A stretch of 64,000 nt of DNA from an uncultured Ruminococcus sp. (GTDB lineage Bacteria; Bacillota; Clostridia; Lachnospirales; Lachnospiraceae). A program made the translations under genes and the position numbers. Of this stretch, positions 23,632 to 33,121 are shown piece by piece (the stretch's first letter is position 1; every line of letters begins with the position of its first letter). The notes under the pieces were generated by a model. That model ran no database searches and was not told where the DNA came from. It saw only the letters and a program-made list of their open reading frames with translations. The stretch spans positions 114,501 through 178,500 of the forward strand of contig FMEL01000004.1 in the NCBI GenBank assembly GCA_900066355.1, given 5' to 3'.

Positions 23632-26600
23632 ATGAAGAAAAAGAATATTGCAATGCTCATGACAATGGCAATGATCACAGCTGGTGTGACAGCGCCTATG
23701 GAGGCCGTGTATGCATCAGATGAAATTCAGATTCAGTCCGAAGATGTTTTTGAATCTGAAAATGAGGATGCACTTGGAGAAAGTATAGATGTTACAGGAG
23801 ATACAGAGGATTCATTTGCGGAAAGTGCAGAGTCCGAAGCGACAGATATGTCGGAAGCCGAAGAGGTAGAGATCACTGAGGATGCAGAACAGTCCGGGGA
23901 CGAAGAAATCGAAATCAGTGAAGAAGATTCTGATACAGAGGAAAACGTCGCAGATGTGTTCTCTGACGGGGCGGAAGATACTGTGACTTACAGTTCGGAA
24001 GTAGTTGAAAGTGGATATTGCGGCTCTCATTTCACTGACAGTGAGGACTGTAAAAGAGTTTCGTACAAATTGTATGCAGATGGAACACTGATCATCGAAG
24101 GAACGGGAAAAATTGATACATATCAATTTCAGAACGATGACAGAATTAAGACCGTTCAGATAATGGAAGGAATTACAAATCTTGGAATAATCGGAGCTTT
24201 TAGTAATTGTAAGAACCTGACAAGTGTCAGTCTGCCCGACAGTCTGCAAAGTACGGGAAGTGCATTTTATGGTTGTGAAAGCCTGAACAGTGTGAACATT
24301 CCGTCAGGTGTGACGACTATTGGGTATTCGTCGTTTTACGGATGTAAAAGTCTGAAAAATATTACTATACCGGACAGTGTGACAACTATAGAAGAGAGAG
24401 CATTTTCCGATTGCGAGAAGTTAGGTAGTCTGAATATTCCGATATCAGTGAAAAGCATTGGACAGTATGCTTTTTACCATTGCAGCAGTCTGGAAAGTAT
24501 AAATATTCCGGCCACTGTGGAAAGTGTCGGGAATCACGCATTTGACGAATGTGAGAGCGTGCGGAACGTCAATATTTCGTCAAAAGACACCAGCTTTGGT
24601 GAGTATGTTTTTGAGGACTGTACAGATCTTCGAAGTGTTACTCTTCCGAAAGGCATAAAAACTATACGAAAAGGACTTCTGTGCGGTTGTGAGAGACTTG
24701 CGGATGTTGCATTACCTGAGAGTGTTACCTCAATTGAAGAAAGCGCTTTTCGTAATTGTTCTGCTTTGATGGAGATTGTGCTACCGCAGGGACTCACCGA
24801 GATAGGAGATTCCGCATTTTACAATACTGGTTTCCTCAGCATTAAACTTCCAAACGGGTTAAAGAGTATTGGAAAATCGACCTTTGAGTCTGGTAACTTT
24901 ACTGATATTGTATCACCGGATTCTCTAACAGATATTGGAGAAGAGGCATTTCAATGGTGCGAAAATCTGGAAAGCGTTTCAATTCCTGAGAATATTAAAG
25001 AATTGAAGAAAAACACGTTTGCCAGCTGTTGGAAATTAAAATCAGTGACATTGCCGGAAGGTCTGCTCAAGATTGCTGATGGAGCATTTTCGTACTGTTA
25101 CAGGCTGGAAACAATTACGATACCGGACAACGTAACTACGATTGGGGATAATTCGTTCAATGGTTGCAGCTCCCTGAAAGCAATATATTTTTCGAAAAAT
25201 CTTACTGAAATTGGATATGAAGCTTTTGCAGGCTGTGAAGGACTGGTCAATGTCAGCCTTCCGGAGAAACTTGAGAGTATTGATACGGGAGCATTTGAAG
25301 GCTGTACGGCATTGCTTGGCCTGTACATTCCCGGAACAAATGTAAAGATAACATCTCGCGCAATCGGTTACAACTCAGATTCAGAAAAAAATGAAAAACT
25401 GGTTATTATCGGAAAAGCCGGCTCTACAGCAGAGACATACGCAAAAAATACAGGACTTTTATTCCATAATGTTGATGATCAACTGACACACCAGACAGAA
25501 TTGAAGGCAACCTGTGTGAAAGAGGGAAATGTCGAATACTGGCATTGCGATAGCTGTGGTCAGAATTTTGGTAATGCACAGGGGACAGAGGTGCTGGAGA
25601 CAATCGTTGTAGCGAAACTTAAGCATGATAAAGTGTTTGTTGAGTACAAACAGCCTACCTGTACGGAAGTAGGAAACAGAAGTTATTATCACTGTAGAAG
25701 CTGTGGTAAAAACTTTATGAACGGTGCGAATGATGATGATATGGAAACGAAAGAAGACATGACATTTGCAGCATATGGTCACAACTGGGTATGGAGTGAT
25801 AATGGATCTGTTTCAAGTGGAACCAATGTGGTTAAAAGAGGCACTACCAAATCTGTTTATGTGCACAGCACAATCAGAAAACAACGTATTTGCACGAGAT
25901 GCGGTCAGGTTGCAGAAAAGAAAAATGAAAACAATGTTCTTAAAGTAAATATTGATCAGATTACTCTGAAATGCGGACAGTCGTCAACCGCTTTCCGTGT
26001 ATCAGGTGATCCGATAAAAAGCGTGAGTTCTTCCGGAAATCTGGTTAAAATATCCAATTTAAATAAGAAGAACGGTACATTCAAAGTAACTGCACATTCT
26101 AAATTATACGGTAATACCTTTATTACAATTACTACTACGACTGGTCTGATTGCAGATATCGAGGTATTTGTTCAGCCAAGTCCGGTAAAAACCAGTTCAA
26201 TCAGGAGCCTTTCAAAATCGGTCAGTGTTGTTAAAGGTAAATCAGTCACATTAAAACCGACACTGGAACCTGTCAACAGCCCGGAAAAAATTACTTACAC
26301 CTCTTCAAATAAAAAGGTTGCTACAGTCAACGCCAAAGGTGTGGTAAAAGGTGTGAAACCGGGAACTGCAAAGATTACTGTAAAATCCGGAAGCAAAAAA
26401 GTAGTCGTAAGAGTGAAAGTTACCGGTGTGAAGACCACGAAACTTACCGGAGTACCGGCAGCAAAGAGCGTTTCCAAAGGAAAAACATTCAAGATCAAAG
26501 CAGTAGCAGCACCAAAGAACACCTCTGAAAAGATTACTTATACATCATCCAACAAAAAAGTTGCGACAGTAACAGCGAAAGGTGTAGTAAAGGGACTACG

Positions 26601-26670
26601 CAAAGGAACAGCAACGATCACTGTCAAGAGTGGTTCAAAGAAAATGACCTGTAAAGTGAAGGTAAAATAA
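23632..26670 (+). CDS. Large BspA-like LRR surface protein with Big2 domains
   Basis: 1012 residues from ATG 23632 (GGGGGA upstream). Signal peptide to ~residue 26; a highly acidic Glu/Asp/Ser stretch to ~125 ending in VFSDG; about 18 leucine-rich repeats of the LRR_5/BspA type (~165-605, pattern SLxSVxIPxxVTxIGxxAFxxC); Cys-pair repeats YWHCDSCG and YYHCRSCG (~635-715); and two Big2 Ig-like domains (~860-1012), each with TYTSSNKKVATV. No LPXTG, SLH or choline-binding anchor is visible. Such proteins mediate adhesion at the cell surface. Confidence 0.85.
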   Translation: MKKKNIAMLMTMAMITAGVTAPMEAVYASDEIQIQSEDVFESENEDALGESIDVTGDTEDSFAESAESEATDMSEAEEVEITEDAEQSGDEEIEISEEDSDTEENVADVFSDGAEDTVTYSSEVVESGYCGSHFTDSEDCKRVSYKLYADGTLIIEGTGKIDTYQFQNDDRIKTVQIMEGITNLGIIGAFSNCKNLTSVSLPDSLQSTGSAFYGCESLNSVNIPSGVTTIGYSSFYGCKSLKNITIPDSVTTIEERAFSDCEKLGSLNIPISVKSIGQYAFYHCSSLESINIPATVESVGNHAFDECESVRNVNISSKDTSFGEYVFEDCTDLRSVTLPKGIKTIRKGLLCGCERLADVALPESVTSIEESAFRNCSALMEIVLPQGLTEIGDSAFYNTGFLSIKLPNGLKSIGKSTFESGNFTDIVSPDSLTDIGEEAFQWCENLESVSIPENIKELKKNTFASCWKLKSVTLPEGLLKIADGAFSYCYRLETITIPDNVTTIGDNSFNGCSSLKAIYFSKNLTEIGYEAFAGCEGLVNVSLPEKLESIDTGAFEGCTALLGLYIPGTNVKITSRAIGYNSDSEKNEKLVIIGKAGSTAETYAKNTGLLFHNVDDQLTHQTELKATCVKEGNVEYWHCDSCGQNFGNAQGTEVLETIVVAKLKHDKVFVEYKQPTCTEVGNRSYYHCRSCGKNFMNGANDDDMETKEDMTFAAYGHNWVWSDNGSVSSGTNVVKRGTTKSVYVHSTIRKQRICTRCGQVAEKKNENNVLKVNIDQITLKCGQSSTAFRVSGDPIKSVSSSGNLVKISNLNKKNGTFKVTAHSKLYGNTFITITTTTGLIADIEVFVQPSPVKTSSIRSLSKSVSVVKGKSVTLKPTLEPVNSPEKITYTSSNKKVATVNAKGVVKGVKPGTAKITVKSGSKKVVVRVKVTGVKTTKLTGVPAAKSVSKGKTFKIKAVAAPKNTSEKITYTSSNKKVATVTAKGVVKGLRKGTATITVKSGSKKMTCKVKVK

Positions 26671-26724
26671 AAGTATTTGCAGTATGCTGTCAGGTAATTG
26701 TTAAATTCAAAGGAGAAAAGAGAG

Positions 26725-27357
26725 ATGAAAAAATTCAGAAAAGCATCAATCATACTTGCGGGAAGTCTTAGCTGTCTGTGCATTTGTACTTCAAATGTTG
26801 TTATGGCTAAAACGAATCCGACCGAGACTGCAGTCACAGATGACAGTACAAAGGGTGATAATATTATTAAATTTGATCCTGCATATACCGTTATTGATGA
26901 TGACAATGTAAAAATGCAGGTAGAATCGATTCAAAAAGAAATCTCTAATGAAGGGACGGAATTAGAGTTCACAGAGTATTCTGTAAATTTAAATATTGAA
27001 AACAAAAATAAAGAGCATGATATGGATTGTACTGTTGCGACGACGGACTGTTATGTTGATGGATATACCGTCACATTTTCAAACAATAATACAAAAACAA
27101 AAGCCGGCAAAAAAAATGACACAGCGGCGTATACCTGTGGCATTTATACAAACAACGAGCAGGCCTCCGCTCAGGGTTCAGAACATATAAAAACACTAGA
27201 AGATTTATTAACGTTTGAGGCATCCGTCAGTGTTTCGTTATATGATGACACAGGGAAAACGCATAATATAGTTGACAGATATCCGGTTGACATATCACTG
27301 GCAGAAGCAGCAAATGATGATAATAAAGAAGGAACTGATGCTGATAAGAAGAAATAA
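26725..27357 (+). CDS. Small secreted protein of unknown function
   Basis: About 210 residues from ATG 26725, 13 bases after an AAAGGAG site. The N-terminus has a signal peptide (KKFRKASIILAGSLSCLCIC). The mature part is rich in Asn, Thr and Asp and predicted mostly beta; the C-terminus is strongly charged. Two Cys pairs could form disulfides. No family recognised. It lies 54 bases after the LRR protein and may share its transcript. Confidence 0.6.
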   Translation: MKKFRKASIILAGSLSCLCICTSNVVMAKTNPTETAVTDDSTKGDNIIKFDPAYTVIDDDNVKMQVESIQKEISNEGTELEFTEYSVNLNIENKNKEHDMDCTVATTDCYVDGYTVTFSNNNTKTKAGKKNDTAAYTCGIYTNNEQASAQGSEHIKTLEDLLTFEASVSVSLYDDTGKTHNIVDRYPVDISLAEAANDDNKEGTDADKKK

Positions 27358-27407
27358 TGAGAAAGCGTACAAATATGTTTAAATCGTTTTTTACAACGAT
27401 GCTTATT

Positions 27408-27430
27408 GAGGGAGCCACCGGCTCCCTCTT
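27408..27430. terminator. Hairpin between convergent genes
   Basis: A perfect 9-bp stem GAGGGAGCC/GGCTCCCTC with a 3-base loop. It lies between the small secreted gene and the minus-strand rubrerythrin. Confidence 0.7.
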
Positions 27431-27455
27431 GTAAATTTCTGTTTTTGCGTGGAAA

Positions 27456-28001
27456 TTATTCTCCGAAGTATCTCTTAAGCAGACCAGCGAATGCTTTTCC
27501 GTGTCTTGCTTCATCCTTAGCCATTTCATGCACAGTGTCATGGATTGCATCAAGGTCAGCAGCTTTTGCACGTTTTGCAAGGTCGAATTTACCGGCAGTA
27601 GCACCGTTCTCAGCTTCTACACGCATCTCAAGGTTTTTCTTAGTGCTGTCAGTAACAACTTCGCCGAGAAGTTCAGCAAATTTTGCAGCATGCTCCGCTT
27701 CTTCATAAGCAGCTTTCTCATAGTAAAGACCGATTTCCGGATAGCCTTCTCTGTGAGCAACTCTTGCCATAGCGAGGTACATACCAACTTCGGAGCATTC
27801 ACCCTGGAAATTTGCTCTGAGGTCTGCAACAATATCTTCGCTGACACCCTGAGCAACACCAACAACATGTTCAGCAGCCCATGTCATTTCAGCATCCTGT
27901 TTTGTAAATTTGGAAGCAGGAGCTTTACATACCGGACAAACTTCCGGAGCAGCGTCACCTTCGTAAACATAACCACATACATTACATACCCATTTAGCCA
28001 T
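27456..28001 (-). CDS. Rubrerythrin with N-terminal rubredoxin domain, copy 1
   Basis: 181 residues. The rubredoxin [Fe-Cys4] site comes first (CNVCGYVYEG ... CPVCKAPASKF, residues 6-30), followed by a ferritin-like diiron domain (ANFQGECSEVGMYLAMARVAHREG, YEEAEHAAKFAELLG, KDEARHGKAF). This is the reversed rubrerythrin order known in clostridia, reducing hydrogen peroxide or oxygen. It differs from the copy at 28638-29180 in only a few residues (for example IVADL versus IIEDL). It lies 45 bases downstream of perR, so both are probably one transcript. Confidence 0.93.
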   Translation of the reverse strand: MAKWVCNVCGYVYEGDAAPEVCPVCKAPASKFTKQDAEMTWAAEHVVGVAQGVSEDIVADLRANFQGECSEVGMYLAMARVAHREGYPEIGLYYEKAAYEEAEHAAKFAELLGEVVTDSTKKNLEMRVEAENGATAGKFDLAKRAKAADLDAIHDTVHEMAKDEARHGKAFAGLLKRYFGE

Positions 28002-28046
28002 AATCTTAATCTCCTTTATTTTCGATAAATTCTATTATTTCCTTTA

Positions 28047-28442
28047 TTATACTTCTGTATTCTTCAGACAGTCTTCGCAGAGACCGAAAAAACGTATATC
28101 ACATGAGGCAATCTTACCACCGAAGTTCTTAACAGCCTTTGGTGCAAGTTCGTTCATATCCTCTGTTTCCAGATCCAGAACCCGCTTGCATTCGGTACAC
28201 ATGAAATGACAATGCGGGATGACACAGCCGTCAAAATGATCGGCGCCGCCAAAACTGGATAATTTCTGGATTTCTCCAAGATCGGATAACAGGGAAAGGT
28301 TGCGATATACGGTTCCCAGACTGATGTTGGGGTATATTTTTTTTACATTTTCATATACCACATCTGCAGTGGGGTGATCCTTACGTGTCATGAGAAACTC
28401 CTTAATGGATTCTCGCTGGCGACTGTATTTCAATGTAGCCAT
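28047..28442 (-). CDS. perR: Fur-family regulator, PerR type
   Basis: 131 residues. Winged helix (SRQRESIKEFLMTRKDHPTADVVYENVKKIYPNISLGTVYRNL, ~7-50), then HFDGCVIPHCHFMCTECKRVLDLE and a C-terminal GLCEDCLK: two CxxC pairs form the structural zinc site. Being sandwiched between two rubrerythrin genes points to a peroxide-sensing PerR repressor over Fur or Zur. A PerR-like box lies before the upstream rubrerythrin. Confidence 0.88.
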   Translation of the reverse strand: MATLKYSRQRESIKEFLMTRKDHPTADVVYENVKKIYPNISLGTVYRNLSLLSDLGEIQKLSSFGGADHFDGCVIPHCHFMCTECKRVLDLETEDMNELAPKAVKNFGGKIASCDIRFFGLCEDCLKNTEV

Positions 28443-28477
28443 ATATCGTTTCCTTTCTATGATTTAATATTTTACAT

Positions 28478-28526
28478 AAGCCATGTACCATTCGGAATTA
28501 TTACAAGCCATGTACCATTCGGAATT
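28478..28526. repeat. 22-bp direct repeat upstream of perR
   Basis: AAGCCATGTACCATTCGGAA plus TT occurs twice (28478-28499 and 28505-28526), spaced 27 bases start to start, within the ~120 bases between the rbr2 terminator and perR. It may be a duplicated operator or promoter segment. Confidence 0.65.
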
Positions 28527-28563
28527 CGCTATGCTACTTCCTCATGGACGGCTGGCGCCGTAT

Positions 28564-28623
28564 AAAAATGTATCTGTAAAGACTCTTGCGAGTAAACTCA
28601 TAGAGTCATACAGTTACATTTTT
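28564..28623 (-). terminator. Terminator of rubrerythrin copy 2
   Basis: On the minus strand a long imperfect stem AAAAATGTA..CTGTA/TACAG..TACATTTTT encloses GACTC/GAGTC and ends in a T run, 15 bases after the rubrerythrin stop. Confidence 0.75.
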
Positions 28624-28637
28624 GCATGGCTTGTAGC

Positions 28638-29180
28638 TTAACCAAAGTATCTCTTAAGCAGACCGGCGAATGCTTTGCCGTGTCTTGCTTCGTCTTTAGC
28701 CATCTCATGTACAGTGTCATGGATTGCATCAAGGTCAGCAGCTTTTGCACGTTTTGCAAGGTCGAATTTACCGGCAGTAGCACCGTTCTCAGCTTCTACA
28801 CGCATCTCAAGATTTTTCTTGGTGCTGTCAGTAACAACTTCGCCGAGAAGTTCAGCGAATTTTGCAGCATGCTCTGCTTCTTCATAAGCAGCTTTCTCAT
28901 AGTAAAGACCGATTTCCGGATAGCCTTCTCTGTGAGCAACTCTTGCCATTGCAAGGTACATACCAACTTCGGAGCATTCACCCTGGAAGTTTGCTCTGAG
29001 GTCTTCGATAATGTCTTCGCTGACACCCTGAGCAACACCAACAACGTGCTCAGCAGCCCATGTCATCTCAGCGTCCTGTTTTGTAAATTTGGAAGCAGGA
29101 GCTTTACATACCGGACAGACTTCCGGGGCAGCGTCACCTTCGTAAACATAACCACATACATTACATACCCATTTAGCCAT
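28638..29180 (-). CDS. Rubrerythrin with N-terminal rubredoxin domain, copy 2
   Basis: 180 residues, nearly identical in protein and DNA to the gene at 27456-28001, with the same rubredoxin-first layout (CNVCGYVYEG, CPVCKAPASKF) and diiron ligands. It has its own promoter with a PerR/Fur-like box (29223-29237) and its own terminator, unlike copy 1, which follows perR. The near-identity at DNA level indicates recent duplication or gene conversion. Confidence 0.93.
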   Translation of the reverse strand: MAKWVCNVCGYVYEGDAAPEVCPVCKAPASKFTKQDAEMTWAAEHVVGVAQGVSEDIIEDLRANFQGECSEVGMYLAMARVAHREGYPEIGLYYEKAAYEEAEHAAKFAELLGEVVTDSTKKNLEMRVEAENGATAGKFDLAKRAKAADLDAIHDTVHEMAKDEARHGKAFAGLLKRYFG

Positions 29181-29222
29181 AATTTTGATCTCCTTTTCTT
29201 ATAAGTTAGTCTTATTTGATAA

Positions 29223-29284
29223 TAGTAATCGTTACTAATTTCTTGCTGTGACTATAATTTAGCATAATGAGATTGTTTTGTCAA
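29223..29284 (-). promoter_or_regulatory. Promoter and PerR-like box of rubrerythrin copy 2
   Basis: On the minus strand: TTGACA (complement 29279-29284), a 17-base spacer, TAAATT (29256-29261), then the 15-base palindrome TAGTAATCGTTACTA (29223-29237) just after the -10. The 7-1-7 layout fits a Fur/PerR box; one half-site pair mismatches. Binding by the nearby PerR is inference. Confidence 0.65.
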
Positions 29285-29447
29285 TAAGAATTTTAACAAA
29301 TGTTTTTTTTTTTTCAGATATAAATAAAGGTCGTTTTCTGATACAATGGATAATGTTGAAAAGATAAGAGAATCTTAAGATTTTACCCCATAGATATTAA
29401 TTCTTGGCAGCTATAGTAAGACCATAACAGACAGGAGGCAGGGGACA

Positions 29448-30140
29448 ATGGCAGAGATATTGGTATGTGATGACGATAAGGATATCGTTGAGGCAATAGA
29501 AATTTATCTGACACAGGAGGGACATCACATCCTGAAAGCATATGACGGTGAGCAGGCAATCCGGGTGCTTAAGAACAATCCGGTAGATCTTCTGATCATC
29601 GATGTAATGATGCCGAAGCTGGATGGTATTCGGGCGACATTGAAGATTCGCGAAAAAAATGCGCTTCCGATCATTATTTTATCGGCAAAATCAGAGGATG
29701 CGGACAAAATCCTCGGGTTAAATGTAGGAGCAGATGATTATGTGACGAAACCGTTTAATCCGCTGGAACTGGTGGCACGAGTGAAATCCCAGCTTCGCAG
29801 ATACACCCAGCTTGGGGCAGCAGCAGAAAAAAGGGGCAACATTTATGAGACCGGCGGGTTGATGATCGATGATGACCGAAAAGAGGTCACAGTTGATGGA
29901 GAAATCGTAAAGCTGACACCGATCGAATACCGAATACTTCTTTTGCTGGTAAAAAATCAGGGACGCGTTTTTTCTACTAATCAGATTTATGAAAGCATCT
30001 GGGAGGAAGAAGCAATTGCAGCGGATAACACAGTTGCGGTTCACATCCGTCATATCAGAGAAAAAATTGAAATCAATCCGAAGGAGCCGCGCTATCTGAA
30101 AGTAGTGTGGGGACTTGGGTATAAAGTGGAAAAAATCTGA
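29448..30140 (+). CDS. OmpR/PhoB-family response regulator
   Basis: 230 residues. Receiver domain with CDDDKDIVEAI, phosphoacceptor Asp in LLIIDVMMPK, and KPFNPLEL; a C-terminal winged helix follows (EVTVDGEIVKLTPIEYRILLLL ... VWGLGYKVEKI). It is followed 88 bases later by its sensor kinase. A TACAAT -10-like sequence lies ~105 bases upstream. VanR-like in overall sequence, but no resistance genes are nearby. Confidence 0.92.
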   Translation: MAEILVCDDDKDIVEAIEIYLTQEGHHILKAYDGEQAIRVLKNNPVDLLIIDVMMPKLDGIRATLKIREKNALPIIILSAKSEDADKILGLNVGADDYVTKPFNPLELVARVKSQLRRYTQLGAAAEKRGNIYETGGLMIDDDRKEVTVDGEIVKLTPIEYRILLLLVKNQGRVFSTNQIYESIWEEEAIAADNTVAVHIRHIREKIEINPKEPRYLKVVWGLGYKVEKI

Positions 30141-30228
30141 AATTCGTCCTTTCGTTGTGGAAAATATCCTGCACAACTTCTGTACCTGTTACCGAGACTG
30201 TTTTATTATAGAAAGGAATGGGGTATAA

Positions 30229-32805
30229 ATGAAAAAAAGATGGTATAGAAAGAGTGGCATAAAGGGACTTCTTGTGCTGCTGACGATATTTTTTGTGACG
30301 GTTTCCTGCGTGGGAGCCGGAGCATCCGTAGTGATCATGAATAAAGGGGTCCGGCCTCTGGACAGCAAAAGCTACGTGGATTCGCAGAGTTTCAGAGACA
30401 GTGTTTATAATCTTTCGCATACGATTGTCAATGCGATCAGTAACAGACATATTCTGAATCAGGCATCGGATGATGAGCTGGTCGATCTTGCTGAATTGAA
30501 CCAGGGGACGGAGCTGACACATGAGAATACATCGGGACTTGCATATAAGGCAGGTGACCTGTATGAGTGGGCGAAAGAATCATCCTGGGATCGAAGCGCC
30601 AATGTTCTGATCTGCCGTCAGCCGGACGGTAATGACTACTATATGTATTATAATGACTTTGCTGACAAGATTATTACCGGAGAACTGAAGTTTGTTTTTG
30701 GAAGCGAGGAAGGACAGGAAGAATATACAAAAGATATACTGTCCATGCTTTCGGGTAAGGAATATATCTATTATGGATACACTGATAACAGTATAGGAAT
30801 CCGTAATGACGGAGTGGAATACGTTGCAGATGCAGAGGGCAATGTTGTTTACACAGACATATATAATTATGAGTCCAGCGGAAATAATGATGCTCCATTG
30901 AAGGAAGAATATAAGCCGGATGGAGCGGACGGCATTCTTGATGTTGTAAATAACAGTAAAGAATGGAAAGGGAACATCAGCAGAGCATATCAGTATTTAT
31001 ATGAGGCACTGGTAGAATACAGTGACGCATCATATGGTGAGAAAATCCTGAAAACATATACGCAGGGTGCGACAAATATCAACTATATGTATGTAGATAC
31101 AAAGTCCGATAAAGTGTACAGTAATATAAATGGGGTCACTTCGGCAAATTATGAAAAAATGCTGGATAAGCTGACATCTGGTGCTGATCCTTTCATGCTC
31201 ATTTCACCGGAGGTGCAGGACTGTATACTTGGTTTTACTAATGTTTCGAGCTGGACGGAATCTTACTGGCAGAGTATGATTGAGAATACCGGACTTGCCG
31301 GAGAAAATTATCTTTACTTTGTTTCTGTAGATAAAGATTTTCCTGTATTAGACAGAATCAAGCAGGAAAAACTGGCTTATGAGAAGTTTGAACCATGGCT
31401 GGTGCCGATCATGGTTGTTTCTGTGGCTGCATTTATTCTGGCACTCGTAGGAATTGTGATTCTGACAGTTGCAGCAGGACGAAACAATGAAGATGAAAAA
31501 GTACATTTGAATTTCTTTGACCGATGGTATACAGAGATTGCAGCAGGTATGATTGTTGTAATCTGGCTGATGGGACTTTCAATACTGATGCAGGCAATGG
31601 ATTCAGAAGAAATGCGGATAATCTGGGAAGTCATTGATTTCGGAATGATCGGCATTTGGACAGGATGCTGGTTCCTGACTGGCTGGCTCAGTCTGGTACG
31701 AAGAATTAAAAAGAAATCATTATGGAGAGATTCACTTCTCAGACATGTGTTGCGGCTGCTAAAGAAAATCTTTTCAGGCATCGGAAATCTGGTGGTTTTC
31801 ATGAGTAAAAATACCATCAGCAGAATAAAGATAGCTGCCGGGTTTGGATGTTTTGTATTTGCACAGATGCTGCTTGTTATATTGGGAATTGGAGCCGGTG
31901 CCATGCTTCCCCTGTTGCTTTTGCTTGTATTGGATGTGGCAGTACTTTACTGGCTGCTGAAAAAAGCCTGGGGAAGAGAACAGATTATAGGTGGACTGAA
32001 AAAAATCACAGACGGTGAGCTGCAATATAAAATTCCAACGGAAAAACTCTCCGGTGAGCAGGAAATGGTGGCGGATTATATTAACCATATCGGGGAGGGA
32101 CTGGACGCAGCCGTAGAAAACAGCCTCAAGAACGAGCGGATGAAGACAGAACTGATCACGAATGTTTCACATGACATCAAGACACCGTTGACATCGATCA
32201 TCAACTATATAGATCTTCTCAAGAGAGAAAATCCGGAAGATCCCAAGATCAGGGGGTATCTGGAAGTTCTGGAAAATAAGGCACAGAGACTGAAGGTTCT
32301 TACAGAAGATGTTGTAGAGGCATCTAAGGCAAGCACCGGAAATATCACACTGGAAATGACAGAACTGAATTTTGTGGAACTGATTAACCAGGTAATCGGA
32401 GAATTTGAAGAAAAATTTGAAGAAAGAAATCTGCAGATGGTCGTTCATTTTGATGAGGAAGAGGCAATCATCTGTGCGGATGGACGCAGACTCTGGAGAG
32501 TTCTGGAAAATGTTTTTGGAAATGTATCTAAATATGCGATGGAAAACACAAGAGTCTATGTAGACATGAATGTGAACCGTCCGAATGTACGGCTCTCTCT
32601 CAAGAATATTTCCGCGCAGCCGCTGAATATCACGGCGGACGAACTGACAGAGCGCTTTATTCGCGGGGATGTTTCCAGAAATACTGAAGGAAGCGGCCTG
32701 GGACTGTCCATCGCGAAAGACCTTGTGCAGCTGCAGGGAGGGACGTTTAATCTGTATCTCGACGGGGATCTGTTTAAAGTAACGATAGAATTTAAGATGA
32801 AGTAA
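30229..32805 (+). CDS. Large multi-pass sensor histidine kinase
   Basis: 858 residues, long for its class. N-terminal membrane helix (~14-35), a ~350-residue extracytoplasmic domain (to ~385), then about five membrane helices (388-585), a HAMP-like linker, and HisKA with phosphoacceptor His648 in NVSHDIKTPLTS. HATPase_c has the N box ENVFGNVSKYA and G box GSGLGLSIAKDL. The large external domain suggests recognition of a ligand or envelope stress. It pairs with the regulator just upstream. Confidence 0.9.
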   Translation: MKKRWYRKSGIKGLLVLLTIFFVTVSCVGAGASVVIMNKGVRPLDSKSYVDSQSFRDSVYNLSHTIVNAISNRHILNQASDDELVDLAELNQGTELTHENTSGLAYKAGDLYEWAKESSWDRSANVLICRQPDGNDYYMYYNDFADKIITGELKFVFGSEEGQEEYTKDILSMLSGKEYIYYGYTDNSIGIRNDGVEYVADAEGNVVYTDIYNYESSGNNDAPLKEEYKPDGADGILDVVNNSKEWKGNISRAYQYLYEALVEYSDASYGEKILKTYTQGATNINYMYVDTKSDKVYSNINGVTSANYEKMLDKLTSGADPFMLISPEVQDCILGFTNVSSWTESYWQSMIENTGLAGENYLYFVSVDKDFPVLDRIKQEKLAYEKFEPWLVPIMVVSVAAFILALVGIVILTVAAGRNNEDEKVHLNFFDRWYTEIAAGMIVVIWLMGLSILMQAMDSEEMRIIWEVIDFGMIGIWTGCWFLTGWLSLVRRIKKKSLWRDSLLRHVLRLLKKIFSGIGNLVVFMSKNTISRIKIAAGFGCFVFAQMLLVILGIGAGAMLPLLLLLVLDVAVLYWLLKKAWGREQIIGGLKKITDGELQYKIPTEKLSGEQEMVADYINHIGEGLDAAVENSLKNERMKTELITNVSHDIKTPLTSIINYIDLLKRENPEDPKIRGYLEVLENKAQRLKVLTEDVVEASKASTGNITLEMTELNFVELINQVIGEFEEKFEERNLQMVVHFDEEEAIICADGRRLWRVLENVFGNVSKYAMENTRVYVDMNVNRPNVRLSLKNISAQPLNITADELTERFIRGDVSRNTEGSGLGLSIAKDLVQLQGGTFNLYLDGDLFKVTIEFKMK

Positions 32806-32884
32806 CAAAATAAAACAACGTGAACTAAATGTATAAATAAACGAAAGATCTGCCACAGATGCAGGTTCAGAAATAAGAGATTTT

Positions 32885-32965
32885 ATATGTCTGTGATATG
32901 TGAAATAACCATTCAGACAGGCTTCGCCGTTTGGATGGTTATTTCAATATACAGACATTTTTATT
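32885..32965 (+). terminator. Very long hairpin terminator after the kinase gene
   Basis: ATGTCTGT..AAATAACCAT pairs with ATGGTTATTT..ACAGACAT through a nearly continuous ~32-bp stem with a CTTCG-type loop, then TTTTTATTTTC. The stem is much longer than usual and could instead be a palindromic mobile repeat used as terminator. From 32966 to 33121 nothing recognisable is seen. Confidence 0.75.
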
Positions 32966-33121
32966 TTCTTATATCGGAGATGTAAAAGATAGATATAGTA
33001 TATTTTTTATACTTCACGATGATTTTATTTCACGGGCAGGTGATAGCCCTGTTTCATATCAGAGAAGTATGAGACTTTCTATTCATAATGATTCAAAACG
33101 GGGAGAATTGTAAAAAATTTC

